Assembly (NCBI GenBank): GCA_014904845.1
Contig: MU119778.1
Coordinates: 1 to 19,722, forward strand
Reading direction: 5' to 3'
Source of the DNA: Acephala macrosclerotiorum
Lineage: Eukaryota; Ascomycota; Leotiomycetes; Helotiales; Mollisiaceae
Length of the DNA: 19,722 nucleotides
The first letter of the stretch is position 1. Each line of letters begins with the position of its first letter. The notes beneath the pieces are model-generated. The model did no database searches. It was not told where the DNA came from and worked only from the letters and a program-made list of their open reading frames with translations. Below are positions 8,927 through 19,685 of this stretch, piece after piece. The position numbers and the translations under genes were made by a program.

Positions 8927-11900
8927 ATGGCATTCAACGGAGATCGAGCGGTCCAATTGAACAAGTTCCTTGGATCCATTGCATTTGGGAAATCCTCCAT
9001 CACTAATGCTGATCGTGCGAAGCTGTTTTTGGAAGCTCTATGCGCACAAGACGACCGTGTAACTTGTGTGGAGAGACTTTTTGCAAAGCAACTATCTGTT
9101 GACGCACTTCGTCGAGCTCTGAGGCTCGACACGTCCATCAAATACATCAACCAATCCATTGCAGTATTTCTTGAATATATCTCTGACCCTGCCATCAAGC
9201 AAATTTCTGGCGGCCAGTTTCTTCAAGATATCCTTGCCATCATTGCTGATCCTCCCACTCTTTGGAACGCCTTGATTGTTTCGCATAAGAATGGCTCTCT
9301 CAATGAGAATGCAACACAAGGTTTTGCTTGGCTCCTTTGGGAGCTTCTCTCGATGCCTTCTAATGACAACATCGAAGTAATGGAAACCGCGAAATCTGTA
9401 ACGAATTCAGGATCTCTTCTGGAATCATCATCCCATGAAACTCGCGTTCTCGGTTACAAAATTCAACACTTCTTGAAAGCTAAAGAAAGTAGCGCAAATG
9501 CCAACCCGGACAACGCTGGACCAGGAGGTCGACATGACAACGACTTCGTTGACTACCGCGAGACAGCAATATTTCCCACTGCAGACGAATTCATGTCGGA
9601 CACACAACCATTCTACAGACCGGCCAAAGAAATCGCCCAAGCTGAGCCTGAACATCGGGTCGGAATCCACCTGGATAACCAGTTTCGCCTCCTTCGGGAA
9701 GACATGCTTGCTGAACTGAGGGACGATGTTCGCATCGCGACTGGCAAGAAGAAAGGGAGACGGTCTCCTGTCATCCTTGAGCGCCTCAGTCTTGCTGGAA
9801 CTGAATGTGGTGAGCCGAAGAAATGGAAGCAATGTGCTTTGAAGCTACACTGCGGACTTGGCATGGAAAAGTTCGCAAAGATGTCTGCTGCCGAGAGAAA
9901 GACTTACCTCAAAAGCAATCCACGATCCCTCAAGCATCAATCGTTCGGCTGTTTATTACAAGGAGACCAGATCGTTGCTTTCGCCATCCTGGATAGAGAT
10001 GAAGCTGGATTACTTGAAGATCCTCCGGCTATCACCTTGAAGATATGCGGAGACGATGCTTTCAGAACCCTTTTGTTGGCTTTAAAGGGAACAGCGCCAG
10101 TTGATTATATCCAAGTTGACACTCCGTTCTTTGCCTATGAGCCTGTGCTGCGATGTCTTCAAGATATGAAAGATATTCCACTCGCGCAATTCCTCCTAGG
10201 GACAATTCCAGACGAGGCATCTCAGACTGCCGTGGCCGTTGACAGCGCATTTGTTGACGAGCTGCGAGCTAAGGGCAGTCCGATCATCCAACGCCTGCTT
10301 AAAACGGACCAACCTATCGATCTCGATCAATCTCAGATGGATTCTCTCATCGCTGGACTCGGACAGTCTGCGAGTTTGATACAAGGACCGCCAGGTAAGT
10401 TCATCAATTGCGTGCTCTTTCAATCACAACTATTGACATCACCAGGAACGGGCAAGTCTTTTATTGGTGCTTTGATCGCAAAAGCTTTGTACGAGCACAC
10501 GAGCGAGACTATTCTTGTTCTAAGCTATACCAATCATGCACTAGACCAGTTTCTTGAAGACCTTCTGGACAATGGGATTCCACCGCAGAGTGTCGTTCGA
10601 CTTGGATCGAAATCTACACCACGTACCGCACCCTTGAACTTATTCGAGAGACAAAGAACTGGTGGCTATAATAAATCTCGCACCGGGTGGGAGATAGTCA
10701 ACAAATTGGAAAATCTCGTTGAGGACTACCGGACTGAGCTGTCAATTGGGCTCAAGTCTTATACCCAGACTGGAGTATCGTGGAAGGATATACTTGCTTA
10801 CCTTGAGTTCAGCGATGATGATGATCATTTCTATCCAGCACTACTTGTGCCCGATGAGGAAGATGGAATGACTCGCATTGGCAAGGGTGGAAAGGAAATC
10901 AAACCAGATTACCTCTATGACAGATGGTCGCGAGGTGAGGATGCTGGTATTTTCAAAAAGCACGCCGCGGAACATTATGAAATTTGGGCCATGGACGCGA
11001 ACTCTAGACTGGAACGTATGAAACGTTGGACTACCGCTCTGTTGGACGAACAAGCGTCCAAAGTCACCACTCTACTTTCACGCTACAACAAATATCAGCA
11101 GCGTTTGGCACAAGTCCTGGGAGAGAGGACAGCACAGACTCTCAAAAGCATGAGAGTCATCGGTTGCACCACAACAGCTGCCGCTAAGTATGCTTCCGAT
11201 CTTCGCAATGCCGCGCCAGGAGTTGTCCTGGTTGAGGAAGCCGGCGAAATTCTGGAAAGCCACGTTCTGACTGCACTGTCGCCAAATACTAAGCAGCTCA
11301 TTCTCATCGGAGATCACAAACAGTTGCGTCCAAAGTATAGCAATTACGCAATCAGTGTCGAGAAAGGCGATGGGTATGACCTCAATCGGTCCATGTTTGA
11401 GCGGCTTGTACTCGCAAACTATCCCCACACCACACTGTCCAAGCAACACCGCATGTGCCCGGAAATCTCATCTTTGGTCAGGCACTTAACGTACCCCAGC
11501 CTTCAAGACGCTGACAAGACACTGAATCGGACACCGGTGCGTGGGATCCGAGACCGAGTGGTCTTCTTCAACCACATTTATCCAGAGGTCAATGCCCAAG
11601 AGCTTGCAGACCGTCGAGACCCTGAATCGAAGACCAGCAAGAGTAATTCATTCGAGGTTGACCTTGTGTTGAAATGCGTCCGCTATCTTGGGCAACAAGG
11701 ATACGGGACTGACAAGCTTGTCATACTTACTCCTTATCTTGGGCAGCTGCGCCTCCTTCGCGATCACCTTATGGTAGAGAACGATCCGGTTCTCAACGAT
11801 CTCGATTCCTTCGATCTTGTTCGAGCAGGTTTACTTTCGGAGGTCAGCGCAAATATCAACAAACGCCCTATCAAAATCTCCACGATCGGTATGTCAATGG

Positions 11901-14900
11901 CTGTTATGTTCCAAAGCCCTCGCTAAACTTCTTGACCTCAGATAACTACCAAGGTGAAGAGAGTGAGATTGTCATTGTATCTCTCACGCGTAGCAACGAA
12001 AAAGGCGACATTGGGTTCATGTTTTCGCCTGAGCGACTCAATGTCCTGCTTTCTCGAGCCCGCGACGGACTCATCATGATTGGCAATGCGAAAACCTTCC
12101 TCAAGAGTCGCAATGCAGATCAAGCATGGACGCCATTCCTGCACCTCATGAAGGAGAACGGTCATCTATATGATGGTCTTCCAGTCCAGTGCCAGCAGCA
12201 TCCGCACAAGAAATTCCTTTTGAAGACAGCTCGTGATTTTGACGTTGAATGTCCTGATGGCGGATGTTCGGAGCCATGGTAAGTTCGTCTTGCTCGACAC
12301 CAAGATTCATTTAGCTAATATGAGCAAGCGGAACACAATTAAGCTGTGGTACTCATTACTGCCCTTCCAAATGCCATCAACTGTATGACCACTCCAAGAT
12401 GGAATGCCAGGCATTGGTTCAGTTTGTCTGTTCACAGAAGCACAGATCCCAGCGCCTTTGCTCAAAATCTCAGGCGGCTTGCACGATTTGTGCAGAGGAA
12501 GATCGACAGAGAGAACGCATTCGAAAGCGAAATGCACAACTCGATGCCGAACGTGATACCAAGAGGGCTGCTTATGCACTACAGCTTGCGGAAAATCAAG
12601 CTGAGATTGACCACCAGAGACGCATTCTACAAGACCACCGTGAGGCTGAAGACTCGGCCAGGGCACTTGAGCAAAAGAAGCAGGACCTAGCCAAGCTTAA
12701 AGTAACAGCAAATAATCTTGAAAAGCAGCGACAGTCCTCCACCAAACCACAGGCGACTCCTGCGTCTAAGTCGTCGAGCAAGAAAGTGGCTGTGGAGAAC
12801 AAAGAAGACTGGTCATCAGCAAAGACGCAGTGGGAGCATTTCAAACGTTACGAAGGTGCAGGCAACGAAGCTCTTGATGATTTGATGAGTATGATTGGCT
12901 TGGAAGACGTAAAAGACAAGTTCCTTGCGATCAAGCTGGAGGTGGATACTGCTGTGCGTCAAGGTCTCGATATGTCAAACAAACGCTTCGGAGCTTCTTT
13001 GTTAGGCAATCCCGGAACTGGTAAGCAATTGCTATTCCCTTTCTGTACTAAAAATCGAGCTCAATTATTGACACTCGTAGGCAAAACTACTGTCGCTCGG
13101 CTCTATGCCAAGTTCCTCACTTCTGTCGGAGCTTTGCCTGGGAGTGAATTTGTCGAGACGACAGGCGCAGCTCTCGCAAATGAAGGGGTGTCGGGCTGCA
13201 AGAAGAAGCTAGAGGATATTCAGAATAATGGTGGTGGTGCTTTATTCATTGATGAAGCGTACCAACTAGCATCTGGCGGTAACTTTGGGGGGACTGCTGT
13301 TCTTGACTTTATTCTCGCAGAATTAGAGAACTTGACTGGAAAGGTCGTCTTCATTCTCGCTGGATACAACAAACAGATGGAAAAGTTCTTCGCACATAAC
13401 CCTGGCTTCCCAAGTCGCTTTCCGCACGAACTTCAATTTAAGGACTACGAAGACGACGAGTTACTGAAGATCCTCGTCCATAAAATGAACAAGAGATATG
13501 ACAACAGAATGGAGGTCGAAGATGGGCCAGGCGGTCTCTTCGCTCGCATTGTTGCCCGGCGCGTTGGTCGAGGTCGAGGACGAGAGGGCTTCGGCAATGC
13601 GCGCGAGATGGAAAACACCCTCTCCAAAATTGCAAGCAGACAAGCAGTCCGAATCTCGAAAGAGAGGCGTGCCGGGGAAAAGCCAGACGACTTCTTTTTC
13701 ACGAGTGCTGACCTCCTCGGCCCTGAGCCCACCGAAGCGCTGAACAACTCCGAGGCTTGGAAACAGCTTCAGAATCTCATTGGCCTGTCAGCTGTCAAGA
13801 AAACAGTCCGGGCCTTGTTCGGTACCGTTCAGTTCAACTATCAGCGCGAACTGGACGAGGCGCCTCTGGTCGAGTATTCCCTCAACAAAGTGTTCCTTGG
13901 GTCCCCTGGCACGGGTAAAACCACTGTTGCGAAGATGTACGGACAGATTCTGGCGGATCTTGGGTTCTTATCAAATGGTGAAGGTAATCTTATGCCCACC
14001 ACTGGTCAAGAGTGACTTTCGCTGACATCATACAGTTGTTGTAAAGAACCCCTCCGACTTTGTTGGCAATGTCCTTGGCGCATCTGAGTCTACAACCAAA
14101 GGTATCCTTGCCTCCACGGTGGGCAAAGTTCTTCTGATAGACGAAGCATACGGCTTGTGTGGTTCCTTGGGTGAATCTTCCACTAGCGACCCTTACAAGA
14201 CTGCAGTGATTGACACCGTCGTGGCCGAGGTACAGAGCGTGCCAGGTGATGATCGATGTGTTTTACTCGCAGGCTATAAGGAGCAGATGGAAGAGATGTT
14301 CCAGAAGGTCAATCCTGGTCTTAGTAGGAGGTTCCCCCTTGCCTCCGCTTTTGTGTTTGAAGATTTCGACGACGGAGAAATGGCAAAGATCTTTGACCTC
14401 AAGCTTAGGAAATTAGCATTCAAGACGACAGACCTGGGCAAACGTGCTGCGATGGATGTGCTACGTCGGGCTCGCAATCGACCTAACTTTGGTAACGCAG
14501 GTGAAGTTGATATTCTCCTTGATCATGCCAAAGCTAGACAGCAGCAGAGGCTCAATGAGGGGAACGGTGGTGACGACCACTCGCGTTTCGAGCCCATTGA
14601 CTTTGACGAAGACTTCGACCGAGGCGAACGCGCAGATACAAATGTCCGTCTGCTCTTCAAAGGCGTAATTGGTTGTGAGACCATCATATCTCAGCTCGAA
14701 GGCTACCAAAATGCGGCGAGAGAGCTGAAAGCAATGGATATGGATCCCAGGGAAGAGATTCCATTCAACTTTCTTTTCCGCGGCCCACCTGGCAAGTCGG
14801 ATGGAATACAAGCAAGATATTTACTCGTCTAACAAATTACAGGTACTGGAAAGACTTCAACTGCGCGCAAAATGGGCAAAGTCTTCTACGACATGGGATT

Positions 14901-16182
14901 TCTTGCTAAAGCAGATGTTGTCGAGTGCTCCGCCACCGAACTGGTAGGGTCCTACGTCGGCCAAACTGGACCAAAAGTGCAAAAGGTCCTTGAGAATGCA
15001 TTGGGCAGAGTCCTTTTCATCGACGAAGCTTATCGCCTTGCAGGGGAGGGATTCGCCAAGGAAGCGATGGATGAAATCGTGGATTGTCTGACGAAGCTGA
15101 AATACGCTCAAAAGCTTATTGTCATTCTGGCTGGTTATGACGATGATATAAACCGTTTGATGGCGCAAAATCCTGGTCTCACAAGTCGCTTTCCAGAAGC
15201 CATAATCTTTCATGGACTGAAGCCTACTGACTGCCTCGACCTACTAATTCAGCTGCTGAGAGGCCGTCAGCTCGATATGCGGAAGAAAAAGAAAGATCTG
15301 GACTTGTCAACCTTGGAGGTTCCCGCTCCAGACTTCAAGCGGGAAACACTGGACCAGTTCGACACTCTCGGCAGGATCGCAAATTGGGCCAACGCCCGTG
15401 ACGTGCAAACAATCGCCAAGAGCATATTTGGCCTGCTTTTGAAAGCTGGCGCTATGAAGAAAACCATTGCCGTCGTCACGGAGGATCATGTTCGCACCGT
15501 CCTCGACTCCATGATCTCTGAGCGTAGCCAGAGGCAAGACGCAGCCAAAATTCGACCTAGCTCTCTCCACAGTGATATGATGGCTCAGATGCAAAATATC
15601 CAAGCACCCCCACCTTCTCAGACAGCTGCTACTAGTAGCTCCGCTATGAACACTTCGGAGGCTGAGACTCCTCAACGATTAGCTAAGGACGTGCCACCAG
15701 TGGCCCCGGCAAACGAAATCAAGCGTGACTCTGGCGTTAGCGACGCTGTCTGGGAACAACTCCAGCGTGACAAACAAGCATCCAAGAAGAAGGAAGAGCA
15801 ATACCAAAAACTCATCAAAGCAAGCGCTGATGCAGCAAATAATACCAAAATTCTCCAGCAGAAAGAGCTGGCGTCCGAACAAGCCTTTCAGCAAGCTATC
15901 AAGCACAATAAAGACCAGTTTATCTTACAAGAAGCCAAGCGGCTTCGCGAGGAGGCTCGTCTTCGGAATGAGATCGAACGTCGTGCTCAAGAAGAGCTTC
16001 TTGCAGAGCTAGAGACTCAGCGCAAGGCTGGGGAAGAAGAGCGAAGGAAAGAGGCGAAGGTTCAGCAGCAATTGAGGACTCTGGGAATTTGTCCTGCCGG
16101 CTTCAGATGGATTAAGCAGAATGGCGGCTACAGGTGTTCGGCTGGTGGTCACTTCGTTACGGATTCAGAGTTGGGGCTATGA
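8927..16182 (+). CDS. ZNFX1-like SF1 helicase fused to NF-X1 zinc fingers and three CbbX-type AAA+ modules
   Basis: Seven exons: 8927-10394, 10446-11888, 11942-12278, 12329-13020, 13081-13983, 14036-14791 and 14843-16182, giving 2,312 residues. Order of parts: N-terminal region with LDNQFRLLREDMLAELRDD, as in ZNFX1; SF1 helicase with Walker A GPPGTGKS (K493), motif Ia SYTNHALDQFL (from 516), motif II VEEAGE (752-757, Glu for Asp as in the family), motif III GDHKQLRPK (778), motif V STIDNYQGEE (D971) and motif VI LLSRAR (R1009); NF-X1-like Cys/His region (1054-1140); charged coiled coil (about 1138-1250). AAA1: K1315, D1371/E1372, R1426, R1488. AAA2: K1593, D1650/E1651, R1713, but Gly at 1770. 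AAA3: K1870, D1927/E1928, R1982, R2052. A Ser/Pro-rich linker, a second coiled coil (about 2155-2280) and the tail CPAGFRWIKQNGGYRCSAGGH follow. The AAA+ modules resemble CbbX/SpoVK/EccA, which form ring motors. ZNFX1 relatives act in small-RNA pathways (worm ZNFX-1, fission yeast Hrr1) or RNA virus sensing. Similar fungal fusions are usually annotated as P-loop NTPase or SpoVK. Exon borders are set by motif continuity; function is inferred. Confidence 0.92.
10395..10445 (+). other. Intron 1 of the helicase-AAA gene, inside the helicase Walker A
   Basis: 51 bases, GTAAGT to CAG, phase 1, splitting the fourth residue of GPPG|TGKS. It has no stop and is a multiple of three, so the unspliced frame reads straight through and inserts 17 residues into the ATP-binding loop. 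Splicing rebuilds a perfect Walker A motif. Confidence 0.9.
11889..11941 (+). other. Intron 2 of the helicase-AAA gene
   Basis: 53 bases, GTATGT to CAG, with a GCTAAAC branch-like site about 16 bases before the acceptor; phase 1. Splicing forms the Asp of STIDNYQGEE (helicase motif V); the unspliced frame ends in a stop. Confidence 0.9.
12279..12328 (+). other. Intron 3 of the helicase-AAA gene, within the zinc-finger region
   Basis: 50 bases, GTAAGT to AAG, phase 2. The acceptor is AAG rather than the usual CAG/TAG; the upstream TAG would give an immediate stop and the GAG another frame. Splicing restores the Cys of CSEPCGTQLSCGTHYC. Confidence 0.85.
13021..13080 (+). other. Intron 4 of the helicase-AAA gene, inside the AAA1 Walker A
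   Basis: 60 bases, GTAAGC to TAG, phase 1, splitting the Gly before Lys in GNPGTG|KTT. Like intron 1 it is stop-free and a multiple of three, so retention would insert 20 residues without changing the frame. Confidence 0.9.
13984..14035 (+). other. Intron 5 of the helicase-AAA gene
   Basis: 52 bases, GTAATC to CAG, with GCTGAC near the 3' end as a likely branch site; phase 1. It joins LGFLSNGE to VVVKNPSDFVG between Walker A and B of AAA2; the unspliced frame stops. Confidence 0.88.
14792..14842 (+). other. Intron 6 of the helicase-AAA gene: GC-AG intron inside the AAA3 Walker A
   Basis: 51 bases, donor GCAAGT, branch CTAAC (14829-14833), acceptor CAG; phase 1. Splicing after G14791 gives GPPG|TGKTS, a perfect Walker A. 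The nearest GT donor (14796) would destroy the motif and the frame, so the GC donor is the best explanation. Confidence 0.88.
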
Positions 16183-16330
16183 GGTAGGAATATGGATCAG
16201 AGGCACGGTCGATTGTCCTTCGAGATTTGGGAAACGCGATAACTGGCAGATTCCTGAGGACAAAGAATTAATGAAATGGTTAAGCGAATTTTTTCATATT
16301 GCGACCGTGGATAATTTTTAAGAGGAAAGC
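16183..16330 (+). other. 3' flank of the helicase-AAA gene and right edge of the gene island
   Basis: About 150 bases of normal composition follow the stop codon and probably hold the 3' untranslated region. An AATAAA hexamer at 16361-16366, just inside the A/T-rich zone, could serve as a poly(A) signal, but such hexamers are expected by chance there. No further gene is visible. Confidence 0.35.
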
Positions 16331-19267
16331 AAAGTTATAATTATTTTACTCGTACGAAGTAATAAAGAGAAAAAAATGGGATTTTTTAAAACGATAAATC
16401 GCATTAATAATTTATTTAATTAGATTTAATATAATATATATATAATTTTTAATTTTTTTTAAATATATTATTTACGTATTTATAATATTTAAAAAAAAAA
16501 AAATATATAATTAAAATTAAAATTTAATAAATTAATTAAAAAAAAATATATATATATAATATTAATAAAAAATTTATATATTAATTAAAAAAACTTTTTA
16601 ATAAAATCGATTTATATTATTTTTATTAATTTAAATTTATTTATTATAATATTAAATTATATTTATATTAAAGTTTTTACGACGTTTTACGCTTTTTATT
16701 TGAATATAATATAAATATCGAATTAATTTAATTATATAATAAATTGTATCGAATAAAATATTATTATAAAATAATTATATATTTTATTTTTATTTTTATT
16801 AAAGTATTTAAATTTAAATTTAATTTACGAATAATATTTATACACTTTATTAAATAAACTATTTTTTTTTTAAGAAAACGAATCAAATTAATAAATAGTT
16901 TAAATCGTTCGTTATAATTTTTTTTCGAATAAATTTTTTTTTTAAATGAATTTTTTTATAATTTAATTTTTTATATTAAATAAAATTCATCAAATGAAAT
17001 ATTAATCGAATTATTATTTATTATTAAATAAATATTAAAAATAATAAAAAAATAATAATACGTATATTAAAATAAATATTGAAATTATTTTTTATTATAT
17101 TAATAATTAATATATAAACTTTTAAAATATATTTAAAATCGAATATAATTTTAAAAAAATTTATTATTTTAAAAATAATAATAATATATTTTAAATTGCT
17201 ATTTATTTTAAAATTATAAAAATACAATTTTGAGATTTTTATTACTTTTTTTTAATTATTATAAAAAAACGTAAAAACGAATATTGAAATTTTATTAAAA
17301 TAATAAAATTTAAAGTATTTAAATTGTAATTATAATTTTTAATAAAAATATAATAAACTTTAAATATTTCGAGTTTATTATAAAAAGAAAAAAAAAAAAT
17401 TTATAAATAAATTAAAAGTTTTAATAAAAATATATAAATATAATAATATAATTATTAAAAAAAAATAATAAAATTAAATTTAAAATAAATAATTATTAAA
17501 TTAAAAACGTTTATTTTAAAAATTTAAAATACGATTTATAATAAAATTAATATATAAAATTTATTATATATAATTTTTATAGTAAAATTATAAATTATTA
17601 AAATAATTTTAAAAAAAAAAAATTTATTATTATATAAAATAAATTTATATTATTTTTTTTTTATTAAAATTATTTTTTATAATTGAAAAAAATTAATATA
17701 ACGTATTATTAATTTTTAAAATAAATATTTTTTTTGATTTATTTTTAATAATCGAATTTTTATTATTTTAACGTTTTTTTTTAAATTTTTAAAATAGTAA
17801 TTTGTCGAAAAAAAAAACGCGAATCGTAAAATTATTAAAAATATATTAATTCGAAAATTTTAAAAAGTATTTTATAATAATAATATTGAAATTACATTGA
17901 AAAATAAAATTAATAATAAGTTTAAAATAAGAAAAAAACGAAAAATTAATAAAATTAATAAAAATTTTTCGAATAAAACGATTTTAAATAAAATAAAAAC
18001 GCGAAAAAATTAGTATTATAATAGTTTAATTTTTTTTAATATTAATATTATTAATAATAACGAGTTTTATTATTAAATTAATTTTTTTCGTATTTTTATT
18101 TATTTAAAATATTATTTTTATAATTTAATAATTTGTAATTTTTAAAATTATATATTTAAAAAAATTTTTTTTTTTTTCGTATTTTTATAAAAACGTTATT
18201 TAATAAATTGAAATATTTTAAAACTTTTAATAATGTTTTTAAATATTATTATAATTGTTATTAGTATAAACGAATTATTAAAAATTAAAATAAATATTAT
18301 TTTCGAAAAAATATAATTAATATAAATATTATTTGAAAAATTATTTAATATAATATATTTTTTTAGTTTTTTATTTTTATTATAATAATTTGTATAAAGT
18401 TATTTAAAATTTTAATTATTAGTAATATATTTAATTTTAATAATATAAATTTAATAATTTTATTTTTATATAATTCGAATAATTTTAAAAAAAAATTTTA
18501 AATTTGATTTTTAAATTATATTATTAATATTTTAAAATAAATTTTTTATAAATCGTTTTTAATTATTTATAATAATATATAAAAACAAAATATATATTAA
18601 AAATTGAAATAAAAATAAAAAATAAATAATAATTTGAAAAGTTTAAATCGTTATATATTTATTTATTTACGATAATATTATTAATAAATTCGCGCTTATT
18701 ATAATCGATTTATAAAATTTTTAATTATTAATAAAAATAATTTTTATTGATTTAATTATTTAAAATTAAAGAAAATTTATTAAAGTTTTAATATTAAAAT
18801 TTTTATTAATATTATTGTATTATTTTTCGAGTAATAAAAATTTATTAAATAAATTATTTAAAATTATATTATTATTATTAAAGTGAAATTACTTGTTTTT
18901 ATTAAAATTAAAAAAAATTTATTTGAATTATAATAATAAAAAAAGATAGTTTTGTATTTTATAATAATAAAAAATTAAATAATATTAAAAAATTTAATAA
19001 GTAAAAAATTTTATAATAATAATAAAAAATTAGTATTTTTAAATAAAATAATATTATATTAACAAATTTCAATTTAATCGAAAATTTACTAATAATCGAA
19101 CCGGCGTACTATTTTTTATTAGATTTAACTCTAATCTAAAGCGCCGTTTATCGAGTTTATTAAATTGTAATCAAATTAAATTTAAACTAAAATCGTTTAA
19201 TTAAATCAATTAAATAATAATTTATTCTTTTAAACGTTTTAAATACACTTTAAATTATTCAAACGAA

Positions 19268-19294
19268 CTTTAAACGCTTTAAACGCTTTAAATA
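19268..19294 (+). repeat. Tandem 9-base repeat (CTTTAAACG), about three copies
   Basis: CTTTAAACG is followed directly by CTTTAAACG and then the variant CTTTAAATA. Related pieces (ACTTTAAAT, CGTTTTAAA) occur just upstream, so an older, longer array may have decayed here. Confidence 0.6.
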
Positions 19295-19685
19295 CTCTAA
19301 ATATATTAAAATTGAAATACTCAATAAATTTAAAGTTAAATTACTTAAAACTTTATATATAGAATTTTTTATATTATAAAATTTTATTTTAAAAATTTCA
19401 ATTAATTTTATCGAGCGCGTATTAAAATATATCGTTATAAAATTTAAAATAAAAATTTTAATATTTTTTACTAAAAATAAATTAATATAATTTTAAATTT
19501 AATCAAATTAATATAATCGTATTTTAAACTCAAAATTTTAATATTTTTAATTTTAAAAATTTTCAATATATATTTTATTCTACGAAATTTTTATTTATTA
19601 ATTTAAAAATACTTTAAATAGTATTATTTTCAAAAGTTTAAATTTAGTAAAATAATTTACGTATAATATTTTACGTATATAATCG

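Noticed and set aside
8927..11926. A separate 999-residue helicase gene ending at 11926
   Set aside because: It reads through intron 1 and stops inside intron 2; splicing restores Walker A and helicase motif V and leads on to the zinc-finger and AAA parts.
12399..14015. A separate AAA ATPase gene starting at the ATG at 12399
   Set aside because: The frame is open upstream into the zinc-finger Cys residues, which splice in phase to the helicase exon, so this Met is internal.
14872..16182. A separate gene starting at the ATG at 14872
   Set aside because: It would lack the Walker A motif of AAA3, which is completed by splicing from the exon ending at 14791.
17024..17227. Minus-strand frame rich in Ile, Phe, Asn and Lys
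   Set aside because: This composition is what pure A/T sequence gives by chance; no start context or motif.
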